64,000 nt of DNA from contig CAUYUJ010019926.1 of the NCBI GenBank assembly GCA_963575745.1, positions 498,236 to 562,235 on the forward strand, in the 5' to 3' direction. Below, piece after piece: positions 30,470-42,049 of this stretch. The translations under genes and the position numbers were made by a program. The notes under the pieces are model-generated. The model made no database searches, was not told where the DNA came from, and was given only the letters and a program-made list of their open reading frames with translations. This DNA comes from Prorocentrum cordatum (Eukaryota > Sar > Dinophyceae > Prorocentrales > Prorocentraceae). Each line of letters opens with the position of its first letter. Position 1 is the stretch's first letter.

Positions 30470-30880
30470 GTATAAGCAGGCTGAATCATTTGTTCGAGCG
30501 CCGCGGCGACATGGCGCAGGCAGCGCTGCACCTGTAGCGTACTACCGACAGAAGCAACACTCTTCGGCCTTCTCCCGTCACTTTCGTCGTCCTCTGCCCC
30601 CTGCCACCTTCCCTCTGCTGCTGCCACGCTGACGGTTCGGCCACCTACGCGTCCTTCTCCTGCCCCTCGTTCCCGCCCCAATGTCCTCCTCAAGCCTGGG
30701 CCCTCGCTCTTCGTCCTTATGTTGTTGTCCTGCGAATCGTGCCACGCGAACGCATCCCATGTAGCTTGCACAACATATAATGGCGCATGCGCTGCCATTG
30801 TCCTGGCAAGTTTGGGCCAACTCCTTGTGTCACTTGATGCAACTGGGTTGGGTACGTCACAGAGTATTTGTTTTGAAGGG
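30470..30880 (-). other. possible coding relic, low confidence
   Basis: A minus-strand frame gives KLARTMAAHAPLYVVQATWD and LRHVAAALEQMIQPAYT without stops. The opposite strand is also open, so I cannot decide. No family recognised. Confidence 0.2.
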
Positions 30881-31269
30881 AGGCCCCTTCCCTCTAATCC
30901 CTTCCCTGCCAGGGGGATGGGGGTGTCGCGGGGGGCTCTCGCGGGTCGTGACCTCGGACCCCCCTGTGGACAAGGAGGACACGGTGGTGGTCCACCGGGG
31001 GACAACGGGAACTCGGGACCCCCTCCCCCCCCACCCCTGTGGACAAGGGGACCACCACCACGCACCCCTCCTCCCAGATCCTCCCCCCTCCCACAGGCAC
31101 CCGCCTCACTCCCCTCTGGGTGCTGCATATTTTCCCACATGCCTCCAAGAGGCCTCAGATCCGCCCCGGGGCGGCTACCAGTGGCCACGGAGCTCCCCAA
31201 GAAGTCCTCCCAGAGACCGCCCAGTCGAGCCCAAGAGGCCCCCAAGAGAGCCCCAAGAAGGGCTCCAGA

Positions 31270-31385
<116 letters not shown>

Positions 31386-31630
31386 GGTCTGGGTCGGCAG
31401 CACCGGCCGTAAAGCCTTCCCAATACTACCTCCAGGTCACCTGCCTTTGCGCACTTCGCGCCGCGCGATGCGCGGTTACCTTCGCGCTCTCGCGCGGGCC
31501 CCTGGCAAAAGACAACTGATCCCACCCAGACCGCGAAACGCGGTGACCATGGAGCCCCCACGGGTGCGCCAACGAATCCCACCGGCCCTTGGGGTTAAGG
31601 CCGTCTAGCGAGATCTTTCTGTAGTTCCCA

Positions 31631-31674
31631 GCCCTCCTGTGCTAGGTTCTCGTTTTGAACAGAGCTCTGCGGTC
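31631..31674. repeat. satellite-leader module, copy 2
   Basis: GCCCTCCTGTGCTAGGTTCT, then CGTTTTGAACAGAGCTCTGC. It stands 100 bp left of satellite S2. Confidence 0.75.
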
Positions 31675-31779
31675 TCCACTCCTCCTCCCTCCTCCCTCCT
31701 CCCCCTCCCAGCCTCCTGCCTCCTGCTTCCTGCCTCCTGCCGGGAGCATACTTCGCGTGCCCCTGCTCTTCGGAATGTG

Positions 31780-33725
31780 TTCTCTCCACCGCCCACTTTC
31801 GTGGGCTCCTTGGAGATCGCGCGGAGTGGAGTTGCACGGGGGCCCGGTGGAGACCTCGCGGCGCCCTGGGGGGCTGCGAGATGTAAAACTGTCGCCACGT
31901 TCGCGGGCTCATGGGGGGGCCAGCGGAGTTGAGTTGTTGTACGGGGATCCGGTTGAGACCTTACGGCGCCCTGGGGGGCTGCGAAGTGTGAAACTGTCGC
32001 CAATTTCGTGGGCTTTTGGGAGGTCCGGCGGGATGGAGTTGTACGGGGATCCCGTCGAGACCTCGCGGCTCCCTGGGGGGCTGCGAAGCGTAAAATTGCC
32101 GCCACCTTCGTGGGAGTTGTACGAGGGCCCAGTTGAGACCTCGCGGCTCCCTGTGGGGGGCTGCGAAGTGCGAAACTGTCGCCACCTTCGTGGGCCCCTG
32201 GGAGGTCGAGCGGAGTGGCGTTGTACGGGGATGCAGTTGGGGCCTCGAGGCTCCGTGGGCGGCTGCGGCGTGTGAAATTGTCACCACGCTCGTGGGCTCC
32301 TGGGAGGTCTAGCGGAGTGGAGTTGGACGGGGACCGAGTCGAGACCTCGCGGCTCCAAACCCTCCTGCGCTGAACTCTCGTTTTGAATAGAGCACTGTGG
32401 TCAAGTCTCCTCGTTCTTCCTCCCCCTGTTGCCTCCTGCTTCCCGTCGCTACCACCCACTTTCGTCGACTCCTGGAAGGTCCAACGGAGTGGATTTCTAT
32501 GGGGATCCAGTTGGGACCTCGCGGCTCCCTGGGGGGCTGCAAAATGTGAGACTGCCGCCAACTTCGTGGACTCCCGGGAGGTCGCGCGGCGTGGAATTGG
32601 ACTGGAGTTGTACGGGGACCCGGTTGAGACCTCGCGGCTCCTTAGGGGGCTGCGAAGCCTGAAACTGTCGCCACCCTCTTGGGATTTTGGGAGGTCCAGC
32701 GGAGTGGAGTCGCACGGGGTCTCGTCGAGACCTCGCGGCTCCCAGAAGGGGCTGCGAAGTGCGCAACTGCCGCCATTTTCGTGGACTCCTGGGAGGTCCA
32801 GCAGAGTGGAATTGTACGGGGATCCAGTTTGGACCTCGCGGCTCCCCGGGGGGGCCGCGAAGTGTGACACTGCCGCCACCTCCGCGGGCTCCTCGGAGGT
32901 CCAGCGGAGTGGAGTTCGGCGGGCATCCAGTTGAGACCTCGAGGCTCCTCTGGTGGCTGCGACGTATGAAACTGGCGCCACCTTCGTGGGCTCCTGGGAG
33001 GTCGCGCGGAGTGGAGTTGCACGGGGACTGAGTTGAAACCTCACGCTTCCCTGGGGGGCTGCGAAGTGTGAAACTATCGCCACTTTGGTGGGCTCCTGGG
33101 CGGTCGCGTGGAGTAGAGCTGCACGGGGACCCTGTGGAGACCTCGCGCTCCCTGGGGGGCTGCGAAGTGTGAAACCGTCGTCAACGTCGTGGGCTCCTGG
33201 GAGGTCCAGCGGAGTGGAGTTGCACGGGGACCCAGTTGGGACCTCGCGGCTCCCCGGGGGGCTGCGAAGGGTGGAACTGTCGCCAACGTCGTGGGCTCCT
33301 GGGAGGTCCAGCGAAGTGGAGTTGTACGGGCACCCAGTTGGGACCTCGCGGCTCCCTGAAGGGGCTGCGAAGTGTGAAACTGTCGACACTTTCGTAAGCT
33401 CCTGGGAGGTCCAGAGGCGTGGGGTTACACTCAGATCCACTTGGGACCTCGCGGCTCTTTGGGGGGGCCGCGAAGTGTGAAACTGTCGCCAACGTCGTGG
33501 GCTCCTGGGAAGTCCAACGGGGCGGAGGTTCACGGGGATCCCGTCGAGACCTCGCGGCTCCCTGGGGGGCTGCCAAGCGCGCAACTGTCGCCACTTTTGT
33601 GAACTTCAGACTGGGCCTGGCGGAGTCAGTAGTCACGCAGATCACGTCGAGACCTTGCAGCTCCCAGGGGGGGCTGCGAAGTGCGTAACTGTCGTCACGC
33701 TCGTGGGCTGCATGGGGTGTCAGGC
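31780..33725. repeat. about 100-bp satellite S2, about 19 units
   Basis: The unit reads TTTCGTGGGCTCCTGGGAGG, TCCAGCGGAGTGGAGTTG, GACCTCGCGGCTCCCTGG, then GGGGCTGCGAAGTGTGAAAC and TGTCGCCACC. It is split once by a leader module at 32,355-32,460. It shares GAGACCTCGC, GCGA and GTCGCCAC with S1 in the same register. Confidence 0.92.
32355..32405. repeat. satellite-leader module, copy 3
   Basis: CCCTCCTGCGCTGAACTCTC, then GTTTTGAATAGAGCACTGTG. It interrupts satellite S2, followed by a short TCC stretch, after which S2 resumes. Confidence 0.75.
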
Positions 33726-33819
33726 GAATTCGCGGTAGTTGTCGCCGGCGCCTCACTGGCGCGGGCGCCGAGGAGACATGCAATTGAAGGCAACTACTCG
33801 CATCCAAAAGGCAGGTGTT

Positions 33820-34050
33820 CTCATAGCGTTCGGCGCTGTCCCGTCACGCAGCGCTATCGCATCGTAGCTCGCAGGGAACAGCTGCGCCACGCAGCGCATG
33901 GCGCTGTCTTTTATCTGGGTGGCCTTCCATCCTCAGCTGCCTCTGGCCCGCCATGCTACCCCGTGCGCTTGCCTCGACCAGCGCGACGCGCTACTCTTCT
34001 ATAGAGCGCATGGCGCTGTTCTGTCCCGCGAATGTAGCGCTCGGCGCTAC
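33820..34050. repeat. degenerate AGCGC..GGCGCT repeats
   Basis: AGCGTTCGGCGCTGT, AGCGCATGGCGCTGT and AGCGCTCGGCGCT recur irregularly. Each is itself a short palindrome. Confidence 0.45.
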
Positions 34051-34059
34051 TATTGATTT

Positions 34060-34860
34060 TACGGAACATGTATGTCCCCCTTCACCCACTTCTGCATGCT
34101 TCTGTCTCTGTCGCTATCTTGCCATTCCTGCCTATTTTTGATGTACTTCTGAAAGCTCATGCGCACTGCGTGTCCTTCAACATGTTTGTTTGCATTGAGC
34201 GGTCCGACATAGATTCGCCAAATGTTTACTGCCCTCTGCTGTCCGATCTTGCTCCCCCCCCCCTCCCGGGCGGACCGAGCCAAGGCGGAGCTACCCGTGA
34301 CAATAACTGTCCCGGCAAGGGTGCGAGTCGGAGGAGACCAGAGAAAACCCCGAGGGCCGATGATACGAATCCCCCTGGAGGCGTATCGGCCCCACTGTTG
34401 CAACACAGGCTGCGTGTTGTAATCTGTATTAGAACCCCTCCTGGGTGGCCCAAACGGCCATGCTGAGAAATCCAACACAGCGCTATGCAAGAAGGGGCAG
34501 GAGGAAGAGGAGGAAGGAGGATGAGGAGGAGGAACAACGACATCGTTTTTCCTCTTCCAAAAGCCTCTTCCTTTCCGGGAGGTTTACCTCGCCCCCCTTC
34601 CCCTAGACTCCCTGGTTTTTTGGGGGGTCGCGGGGCGTGAAAGCGTCCAGGATGGCCTCGGCGAGAAGGCCTACACCATTAACTGTCGTATGGTCTTGGG
34701 CCCATCATGGCGATTCTGATTGCCCCAGGGGGGAGAGGCACAGCCAAGACCCCCCGCCTCGATCCAGGAGCAGCCCTTGGAGGGGGAGGGCATCAATGGG
34801 CATGGCCGAGGGCCACACATCGTCGCGTCGCGAGAGCGGACGGGTCCGAGACCCGCATGC
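34060..34860. other. no gene recognised
   Basis: Mixed sequence with open frames on both strands and no protein-like segment that I can place. Confidence 0.4.
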
Positions 34861-34869
34861 AGGCAGTGG

Positions 34870-35036
34870 GGCAGCGAAATTTACACGTATCCGCTGCTCC
34901 ACGGCCGAGCCCATCCTGAATCACGCAGAGGTGGATGCGCCACGCCCTCCTGGCTTGGCCAGGAGGGCGTATCCACAGCTCCTGGGCCCAGGAAGGGCCA
35001 GGCCAAAGGCCGGGGATATGTACAAATTTCGTCGCC
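34870..35036. mobile_element. foldback element
   Basis: The ends CGAAATTTACACGTATCC and GGATATGTACAAATTTCG are inverted. The interior contains CGCCCTCCTGGC..GCCAGGAGGGCG, a nearly perfect stem. No target duplication recognised. Confidence 0.6.
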
Positions 35037-35077
35037 CAATGTCATGCCTTGAACGGCCAACATTGTGACGTAACGTA

Positions 35078-35338
35078 CCTATCCCTGACTCCGGATCCGC
35101 CGTGCGTTGCTTGATTCTGCGACGTGCAGATGTGTCGGACGTGCTCCCCAAACGATGCGAAACAATAGAGAGGAAACTTCCGTCTCAGAAAAGACAGCGG
35201 ACATTTCGAAAACATATGGCGGACAATAAAACGCCTAAGTAGGGCAGAAACCAGCATCAAAGGAATTTTACAAGAAGGACGGATATTTCCCTCCAGCTTG
35301 CGAAAGTGCCCAAAGTTCGGCGGATCCGAAATCAGGGG
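35078..35338. mobile_element. foldback element, CGGATCCGCCG ends
   Basis: The ends CTGACTCCGGATCCGCCG and CGGCGGATCCGAAATCAG are inverted. The interior is AT-richer (ACGATGCGAAACAATAGAG). A diverged relative lies at 40,455-40,760, and a minimal palindrome of the ends at 41,288-41,320. Confidence 0.65.
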
Positions 35339-35349
35339 GGTAGTATCAC

Positions 35350-35540
35350 GAGCGGCGAACATATCCATATCCGCGCATTTGTGGTCAGGATTCCGTGACG
35401 CGATCGCGTGGATGCGCCGTCGCACTGACACGTCCTGCGCGGGCGCCAGCGAAAAAGACGCCCCGTGCGCACGGGTTCGCGGCCCAGGGGCCCAGCCCGC
35501 GAGGCCGTGGATATGGACATGTTTCCCGCGTCATGGTGGG
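35350..35540. mobile_element. foldback element H
   Basis: GCGGCGAACATATCCATATC on the left pairs with GATATGGACATGTTTCCCGC on the right. The right 85 bp (GGTTCGCGGCCCAGGGGCCC) recur at 6855-6935 inside intron 4 of the coiled-coil gene. Confidence 0.6.
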
Positions 35541-35867
35541 CTGCCAGAGCCCGCGTCCAGTGAACGACGCACCGATGTCGTACGAGGCGTGCGCTAGTAA
35601 ATGAGGAGCGAAGGACAGCAGGCGTGAGCCGAGCCCAGTCGTCGTCGTGACCAGCGCGTTGGAACGGAGACAAGACTTCAACGTAGAGACGTACCGAGAT
35701 GTCGCACACAAGCGGAAAAGCATGCCAGAGGGTGGTCGTCGTCGTCGCACGGGTGGGCCAGAGACCCGCTTGCGGGCTGCAGGGCGCAATGCGCACGCGA
35801 CGCGCCCCGAGCCCATCGTCATGCGCGGATGGTGTGGGGACGTCGTCGTGGACGGGGGGGGAGGCCA

Positions 35868-35868
35868 A

Positions 35869-35902
<34 letters not shown>
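35868..35902. repeat. (GTC)n microsatellite
   Basis: About 11 GTC units. Confidence 0.85.
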
Positions 35903-36099
35903 CGCGAGGATGCGAGGGCAATGCCCCTTACCCCGTGGTGCCCCGCGGCGCTGCGGATCGGCGCGCTCGCTCGGCCGCGCGCGTGCGCCCCGCGCCCCGG
36001 AGGCGAGGAGGACGGCGGGGCGCTTCGCTCCGGGAGCACTGGAGGGGGAAAGCAAGGGGTCTGCAGCAGGGGGTCTGCAGCAGGGGGGGGCTGAATTAA

Positions 36100-36293
36100 G
36101 GGGAACGAAGAATGACGGAAACAAAAAAACTCGGAGGTCCGCGCGGACTTCTCGGATCCGCGCTGGACTCCCCTGGCGGCGCCTCCAGCGACGCCCCTGG
36201 CGCGCTCCGCGCTCTAGGGAGGGGGGTCCAGCGCGGATCCGAGAAATCCACGTGGACCTCCGAATTTTCATGGCATGTCATTCTTCGTTCCCC
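36100..36293. mobile_element. nested palindrome with family J copy 2
   Basis: The outer arms are perfect: GGGGAACGAAGAATGAC (36,100-36,116) and its complement (36,277-36,293). The inner arms of about 37 bp start TCGGAGGTCCGCGCGGAC and match the element at 4641-4766. Confidence 0.7.
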
Positions 36294-36799
36294 TATGACT
36301 GGCCCATGTATGCTCAATGTGTCGCTCACGTATGTGATCGGGTATGATTGGGAGGGCCAGTCGTTCGTGCCCGCGCGTGGCCAAGAGCAGGGGGTGAAAC
36401 ATTTTTTTGTTTGTGCTCTACAGGCAGAAGGTGCGCCCTGCTCGCTGTCGGACTCGATGGCCGAGAGACTCCATATACATCCAGCAGCCCCCTGTCCTCA
36501 CAGCCCCTCGCCGCACCCCCGAGCAGCAACGTCTCCGCCCAGACAGAGGCGGAGCAGCACGGGACGGTGGAGAAGCAGGAGGAGAGGCAGAGTGAGGAAG
36601 GCCGGCCAGAGTCTCACAAGAGAGCTGAGGAGTGGGATGCAGAACGCGTCGAGCATCGGGCCAGCCGCAGCTGCGAGGGCGTCGGAGCGTCGCAGGCGCG
36701 CGAGGAGGGCAAGCGCGCGGACGGTCTGGAGCGGTGGAGGTCGCGACCGAGAGGTAGCGGCTCGAGGCGGCTCGGCAATGGCCTGTCAGATGGCGCGCC

Positions 36800-37211
36800 C
36801 GCGCGCACGCACGCACGCACTCACGCCCATACACACAACACACAAACACAAACACACACACACACACACAAACACAACCACACACAAGCACACACGCACA
36901 CACGCGCGCGCACACACGCACACACACACACGCGCGCGCACACACTTTTTGTTCCTCAGCGGGCGCGCGCTTGGCGACATGCTGGTCACAGTGGTGGCAA
37001 GCGCGGGATGAACCGCACAGGCGGGAGCGAGGGGACCAAGAGGCGGCGACGGAGGGGACGGCGGCCACACACACGCACAAGCACAAACACACACACACGC
37101 GCGCACACACACGCATCCTCCTCCACCGGCAGAGCGGTCCCACCGTCGCGAATGCTTGCAGGGAACACACACTGATGAATTGCACACGGAGTGGAGAAGG
37201 CCGCACAAAAC

Positions 37212-37246
<35 letters not shown>

Positions 37247-37260
37247 CACACGCGCACACG

Positions 37261-37291
<31 letters not shown>

Positions 37292-37300
37292 GCGTGGGCG
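36800..37300. repeat. (CA)n microsatellite cluster
   Basis: Three blocks (36,815-36,945, 37,060-37,105, 37,205-37,295) of CACA with CGCG and CAAACA interruptions. Confidence 0.92.
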
Positions 37301-37510
37301 CGCGTACGCGGAAGCGAGCGTCTACGCTCTCGCGCGTGCTTGAGCACGCACGCGTACATCAGCCACGCAGCGGCTGCATGGGGGGAGGGGCCCAGGCGGC
37401 ACGCCGTGTGGCGTGGTGGGGTTTGACCAGGGGTACCACAGAGCGCCAGGAAACCGGAACACACACACAGACGGCTGGCTCCACGTGAGGAACATCTGGA
37501 GGCCAAGCGC

Positions 37511-37591
37511 TGGATACACATGCGGCAACACTGCGCGTCCGGCCACGGAAGGGCCGGGTGCCGCAAAGACACCTGGCCACACGTGTATCCA
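37511..37591. mobile_element. short foldback
   Basis: TGGATACACATGCGGCA on the left, TGCCGCA in the middle and CACGTGTATCCA on the right. The terminal 12 bp are inverted with one mismatch. Confidence 0.5.
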
Positions 37592-37599
37592 GCTCTCGC

Positions 37600-38530
37600 T
37601 CAGGGCTGGCCGCGTCATGTTTATCCAGCTTCCACGAAGCACAGTATGTCCAAGGAGGCCTCCGAGGTGCGTCCAGAACGCCTACATGTCCTGCGGACGG
37701 CCTCGTCCTGCCACCAATGTTCTCAAACACAGCCCAGCATACCTCCACGAAGTACCCCTGAGAGGCCAAAATAATGAGAGAGCATTGCACTGATCACTCG
37801 TTCTGACTTTCTGTTTTTTATTTGATGGGCTGGGATGGGGTGGGTGGACTTGGATCGGGATGGGATGCGCTGGTGTCGGCGGATGTGGCCGGCACGCTAC
37901 GGCCCGCAGCCCCCCGTCGGCAGCCTCGTGCTTTTTGCACAGCTGCACCAAGCGCCGATAGGCAGCGCACCCCTCCTCCTGCTGCACCACGTGCAGCGGT
38001 GCCTGCGGTCCACCGGGCGCCCGCGGAGGAGAATCGGCAGACGCGCTGGTGACGATAGATGTGATCAGACACCGGATATGCATGTGGCAAGTCCTGCTTC
38101 TGCGGTGGCTAGATATCGGTGGGCGCCGAGGCGAACACCCGAGGAAGCGAACACCCAAGACACGCGCGCAGGAGAAGGAGCGGACAAGCCCTCGCGGCAC
38201 GGCTGGCCGGCTCACTGATGGGGCTGTAGGGAGAGGGCGAGAGCGTGATGGGAGGCAAAGGCCCCAACGGCATACAGCGCAGGGATCGGTTGAGTGCTGA
38301 CCTTGGCGAGAATCGCTGCGACAGGGACGCGGGTGATGCTACCAGTCGGTGCGCGCACTCGCGGGCTCGTCAGCCCCAGGGTGAAGGAACTCAGGCTCTC
38401 TGAGCGCTGTGTGAACAAGTGCAGCCGGAGCGCAGCATCCCAAACCATGGTTTTTAGGACGCACGATGGTTCCCAACCGCGCTTGCACGTCTACCCCGTG
38501 CGGGAGGACATGGTGTTTGTAACATCTAGG
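37600..38530. other. no gene recognised
   Basis: The open frames are scattered on both strands; none resembles a known protein. (GGATGG)n-like stretch at 37,825-37,870. Confidence 0.4.
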
Positions 38531-38534
38531 ATAC

Positions 38535-38632
38535 AGGAGGAGGAGGAGGAGGAGGAGGAGGAGGAGGAGGAGGAGGAGGAAGAGGAGGAGGAGGAGGAGG
38601 AGGAGGAGGAGGAGGAGGAGGAGGAGGAGGGA
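38535..38632. repeat. (GGA)n microsatellite
   Basis: About 32 GGA units with one GAAGA interruption. Confidence 0.92.
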
Positions 38633-38753
38633 GGCTGCACCGAGTCGTGCGCCACACCGCTTGTCATGCGCCCACGGGAGACCCGCGGGCCCGCGTCTCG
38701 GGCGGGTCCGCGGGCATACGCCTCGAGACAAGAGTCGTGACGTCGGCTGTCTG

Positions 38754-38920
38754 TGACTACCTACCAGACCACCCCAACCCAACCCGAAGACCCGAATTTC
38801 GGGTTGGGGGGGGTAAGGGTTCCACATGTGTTTTTTCGATGTTCCCCGAACCCCCCCCACTGGAAATCGAGGGTAAATCTGAGCCTTCGGGTTGGGTTGG
38901 GGTGGTTTGGTGGGTGATGA
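38754..38920. mobile_element. MITE family F copy 1 (5-bp duplication)
   Basis: A 167-bp element with inverted ends. The left end has ACCACCCCAACCCAACCCGA; the right end complements it and finishes GTGGGTGATGA-like. It is bordered by the 5-bp duplication GTCTG (38,749-38,753 and 38,921-38,925). It matches 52,344-52,508. Confidence 0.9.
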
Positions 38921-39529
38921 GTCTGGGGAGGGCGGAGGCGGGGGCGCGCGCGGCGGGTGCTGCGGCGGCAGAGAGCGGCGCAGCAGGCGGGAGGCGCGAG
39001 GAGGGAGGAGGAGGCAGGGATGGGCCCGGGGGCGGCACCTCGGAGCTCAGAGCTGCGAAGATGCCTCGGGCGAAACAGGCCAGACCACATCGCGCTCGGA
39101 GCTCAGAGCTGCAAGGCCGCTTCCGGCGGACTCGACCACAGAGGTGTCATCAAACTGGTTCGCCTGGGTCCGACCCCTCCTCACTCCTCCCTCCTGCCTG
39201 TTGGAGCTAAGATGCGGTTGTAATCGCGCAAAGCATGCACCGCACCCCCCCCTCCCTCCCTTTTCCCAGCGGCCTCTGCAAACTCCCCCCCCCCCTCCCA
39301 TTGATCTCCCCGACCTGACCCCCCCCCTCCGCGCCTCTTTTTTTCGAGCTCCGGAAACTACCCCCTCTTCCCCCTCCCTTCGGCCCCCCTGCCCCCCCCC
39401 GCATCCCCCCTTTCCCCTTACGACCCCTGCAAGCTACCCCCCCCCCTTTGACCTCGCAAGTCGGAAAGCAACACTCCCCCCCGTCTTCACCCCGCGAAAG
39501 CTCCTCTCCCGCTTGGACCTTGCCAGCCC

Positions 39530-40220
39530 GAAGCAATACCAACCTACTCTACTCGTCACACGGCAATGCCTGGCGGGCGAAAACAATACTGTCCTAGGAA
39601 CCTGTTCACGTGGCAACGCCGGGAAGCGGAGAACAAATTACTCGATTCGACCCGTCACACGGCAACGCCTGGTGGCGCGAAAACGATATGATCCCAAAAT
39701 GCTCCCCACGTGGCCGAACTCGCGGGCGGAAGCCATACTATCAATTTGCACTCGTCACGACGTGACGGTCACGTAGCAGCGCAAAAAAAAACGGAACACA
39801 CATAATATTTCGCTACCCCCATGCTTGAGCCCAGCGGCCAGCCGGAAGTTTCGGAATCCTTCAGATCCCTGACTGGAGAAATCCGCACGACCCCCCACGA
39901 ATCGTTAGGAAGTGGTTGGGTCCCATTCCACTCTGCTCGTCACCTCGCAACGCATGGGGGCAGAAACAAAAAATGGTCCTGCTCCACGCGTCACATGGCA
40001 AAGCCTGGGGGGGGGGAGGGGGGAACATAGTATTCTTCTCTACTCGCTGTGGCAACGCATGGAGGCGGAGCAATCAACATATTTACGTCCCCCCAGTGGC
40101 GACGCAGGGCGCCGACACCAAATCGTGCTTCGTGCTACCCGTCAGGTGGCAACGTCTGGGGGGCGAACCACAAACAAATGCCATCATGCCAGACTCGCCA
40201 TGCGGCAGAGCAGGGAGCGG
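39530..40220. repeat. degenerate 65-75 bp tandem repeat
   Basis: CTACTCGTCACACGGCAA, then CGCCTGG and GGGCGAAAACAATACTA. About nine diverged units. Confidence 0.65.
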
Positions 40221-40454
40221 TGACATCACGTGCAGGAGGGGCGCGGCGACGAGCGTGCTGGACAGAACCCGTGCTGGGCCACCTCGGCACTCCCGCCGGC
40301 TCCCACCTCCCTCCCCCCCCGCCTGCGAATCCGCCAGCTGTGACGTCGTGTTTCTCGCCATGCCTCTGCGGAAATAGCCACCCTACTTTTCTGAGGCGGA
40401 AGCTTCCGCCCCACCTCTTCGCACCGTCTGGGGGTGCATTTCCAACGTAGCTTC

Positions 40455-40760
40455 AGGTTGGAAGATCTACCGAAGTACGGCGGATCCGGAGACAAGGCAG
40501 TGCTGGGCCCCCTCAGCATCACAGCCAGCTCCAACCTCGCCTTCCCCTTGACTCCGGATCTGCTACAATTGTATCGGAGATGTACCCCAAGCAATGCGAT
40601 ACAAATTTAGAACATTTCGCTTCGGAAGAGTCGGGCGGGATATTTCCGCACAAATGCATAGCGGAGGCAGCGCAGGCAGAGCAGGAAAGAAAACATTGGC
40701 ACCAGAGGAGCCTGAAAAGTAGCACAGATATTCCCGCCCTACTCGCGAAATCGCCCAAAC
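40455..40760. mobile_element. relative of the CGGATCCGCCG foldback
   Basis: AGTACGGCGGATCCGGAGACAAGG faces CCTTGACTCCGGATCTGC across 70 bp. The right part (CCCCAAGCAATGCGATACAAA) resembles 35,140-35,170. Confidence 0.45.
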
Positions 40761-41024
40761 CACGGCTGTGGACGCCCGAAATGGGTACGGACAAAAATGG
40801 GCACGATGCCCAAGAAAGCATGTTGTCCCAAACCGACAGCGGCCGCTGTGGGGCAGGCGGCCTGTTTGTTCCGTACCCATCTGGCCCGCTCCAGAATCTC
40901 TCAACCCGAAGAAAGTTGCCATCTCTTGGGAACGCATTGTTTATTGAATCGCTTCGCTCATTCCGCCGGCCCATACGGTCTCATGTCTGCCGTTTGCCCG
41001 AGGGCCTGGTGTCAATGTGGCGCT

Positions 41025-41330
41025 TTGGGGGTTCCTGGGGCCGCTTGGGGGACTCCTGGGGCGCTCGGGGGGGCATTTGGGGGGCCTCCTGGGGCCGCTT
41101 GGGGGACTCTTGGGGGCCTCCTGAGGGCCTCGTGGGGGCCTCTTGGGGCCTCTTAGGGGCCTCTTGGGGCTGGCTTCCGCGGCCCCGTCGCGCTTCCGCG
41201 GGCTTCCGCCGCCCTTCCACCGCCTCCCGCCGAGGAAGAGGTGACAAGCTCCTGCGGCCCTCGAGGGCGCAGCCCGTGCTGCAGCGCCTCGCTCCGGATC
41301 CGCCCCGAACGGCGGATCCGGAGAGAGTCC
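41025..41330. repeat. GGGGCCTCTTGG repeats and a palindrome
   Basis: The complement of the GGCCCAAGAGG array at 11.2-12.5 kb, followed by the perfect inverted pair CTCCGGATCCGCC / GGCGGATCCGGAG near 41,288-41,320. Confidence 0.6.
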
Positions 41331-41396
41331 TGGGCCTCCCTCCCTCCCGCCTCGAACCTTAACCGCCCTAAGCGGCACCTGGACCATTTGCATCTG

Positions 41397-41591
41397 TCGG
41401 GTCGGGCAGAAGGGGGGGATAGCAAAGGGGGGGATTGAGAATCAGCTCACGGAGCTGATTTTCCCGGCGCCTCCCGGCGCCGGAGGCGGCCATGTATCGA
41501 GGAATGGGCCCCTCGGTGAGGCCGAAACCAGCTGCATGCAGCAAATTTCGTAACCCCCCCTTTCCCAATCCCCCCCTTTCGCCCGGCCCGA
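41397..41591. mobile_element. MITE family E copy 1 (5-bp duplication)
   Basis: A 195-bp element with inverted ends of about 38 bp: TCGGGTCGGGCAGAAGGGGG and its complement ending GCCCGGCCCGA. The 5-bp duplication ATCTG lies at 41,392-41,396 and 41,592-41,596. The interior has two hairpins, AATCAGCTCACGGAGCTGATT-like and GGCGCCTCCCGGCGCC. It matches 52,657-52,850. Confidence 0.92.
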
Positions 41592-41704
41592 ATCTGGCAC
41601 CTGGAACTCGCCCGTCTTCGGGCCAAATGGCCTCAACGCAGCGCGGCCCCGAGCCGATGAGGACTCGCCTTCTCCCCAGGAGGGCTCCGCCGGCAGCGGC
41701 CGGC

Positions 41705-41793
41705 CTCTCGGAGGATGACGTCCCCCCGCTTCCAGCCCCTCCGGGCGTACAGCACGCGGCCCCTGTCCTCGGTCCACTGGCACTCCAGGCAGC
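41705..41793 (-). CDS. SET/SMYD-like gene, N-terminal SET exon
   Basis: Acceptor CCGCAG|GC, then CLECQWTEDRGRVLYARRG and WKRGDVILRE, donor GAG|GC. The GRVLYARRGWKRGDVILRE string is the first SET strand, compare G-R-G-L-F/V-A-..-KGD-V/I-xxE in SMYD proteins; dinoflagellate members also carry a C-x2-C-x-W just before it. The exon starts one base into a codon, so an upstream exon must end in G. The following bases in another frame read PLPAEPSWGEGES, which is what the family has next. A frameshift or an alternative donor is therefore possible. Confidence 0.65.
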
Positions 41794-41944
41794 CTGCGGC
41801 GGGGGCAGCCAGGCAGCCGTGCGGCAACCGCAGGGGGCCTGCAGTCCTGCCGGGGCCCCTGCTCCCCCCCCCCCCAAAGCGCTCGTGGCGGGCAGTGAAC
41901 TCTGCGACTCTGCGCGTCCCCCCGGTTCGCTCTGCCCTTCTTCT

Positions 41945-42040
41945 CATTCTCCTCCTCCTCCTCCTCCTCCTCCTCCTCCTCCTTCTCCTCCTCCTCCTCC
42001 CTCCTCCTCCTCCTCCCCCTCCTCCTCCTCCTCTTCTTCC
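41945..42040. repeat. (CTC)n microsatellite
   Basis: CTC with TTC and CCC interruptions, 150 bp upstream (transcript sense) of the SET-N exon. Confidence 0.9.
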
Positions 42041-42049
42041 GCGACGGGG

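Noticed and set aside
36418-37572. Cys/Val-rich ORFs
   Set aside because: Translations of (CA)n/(GT)n.
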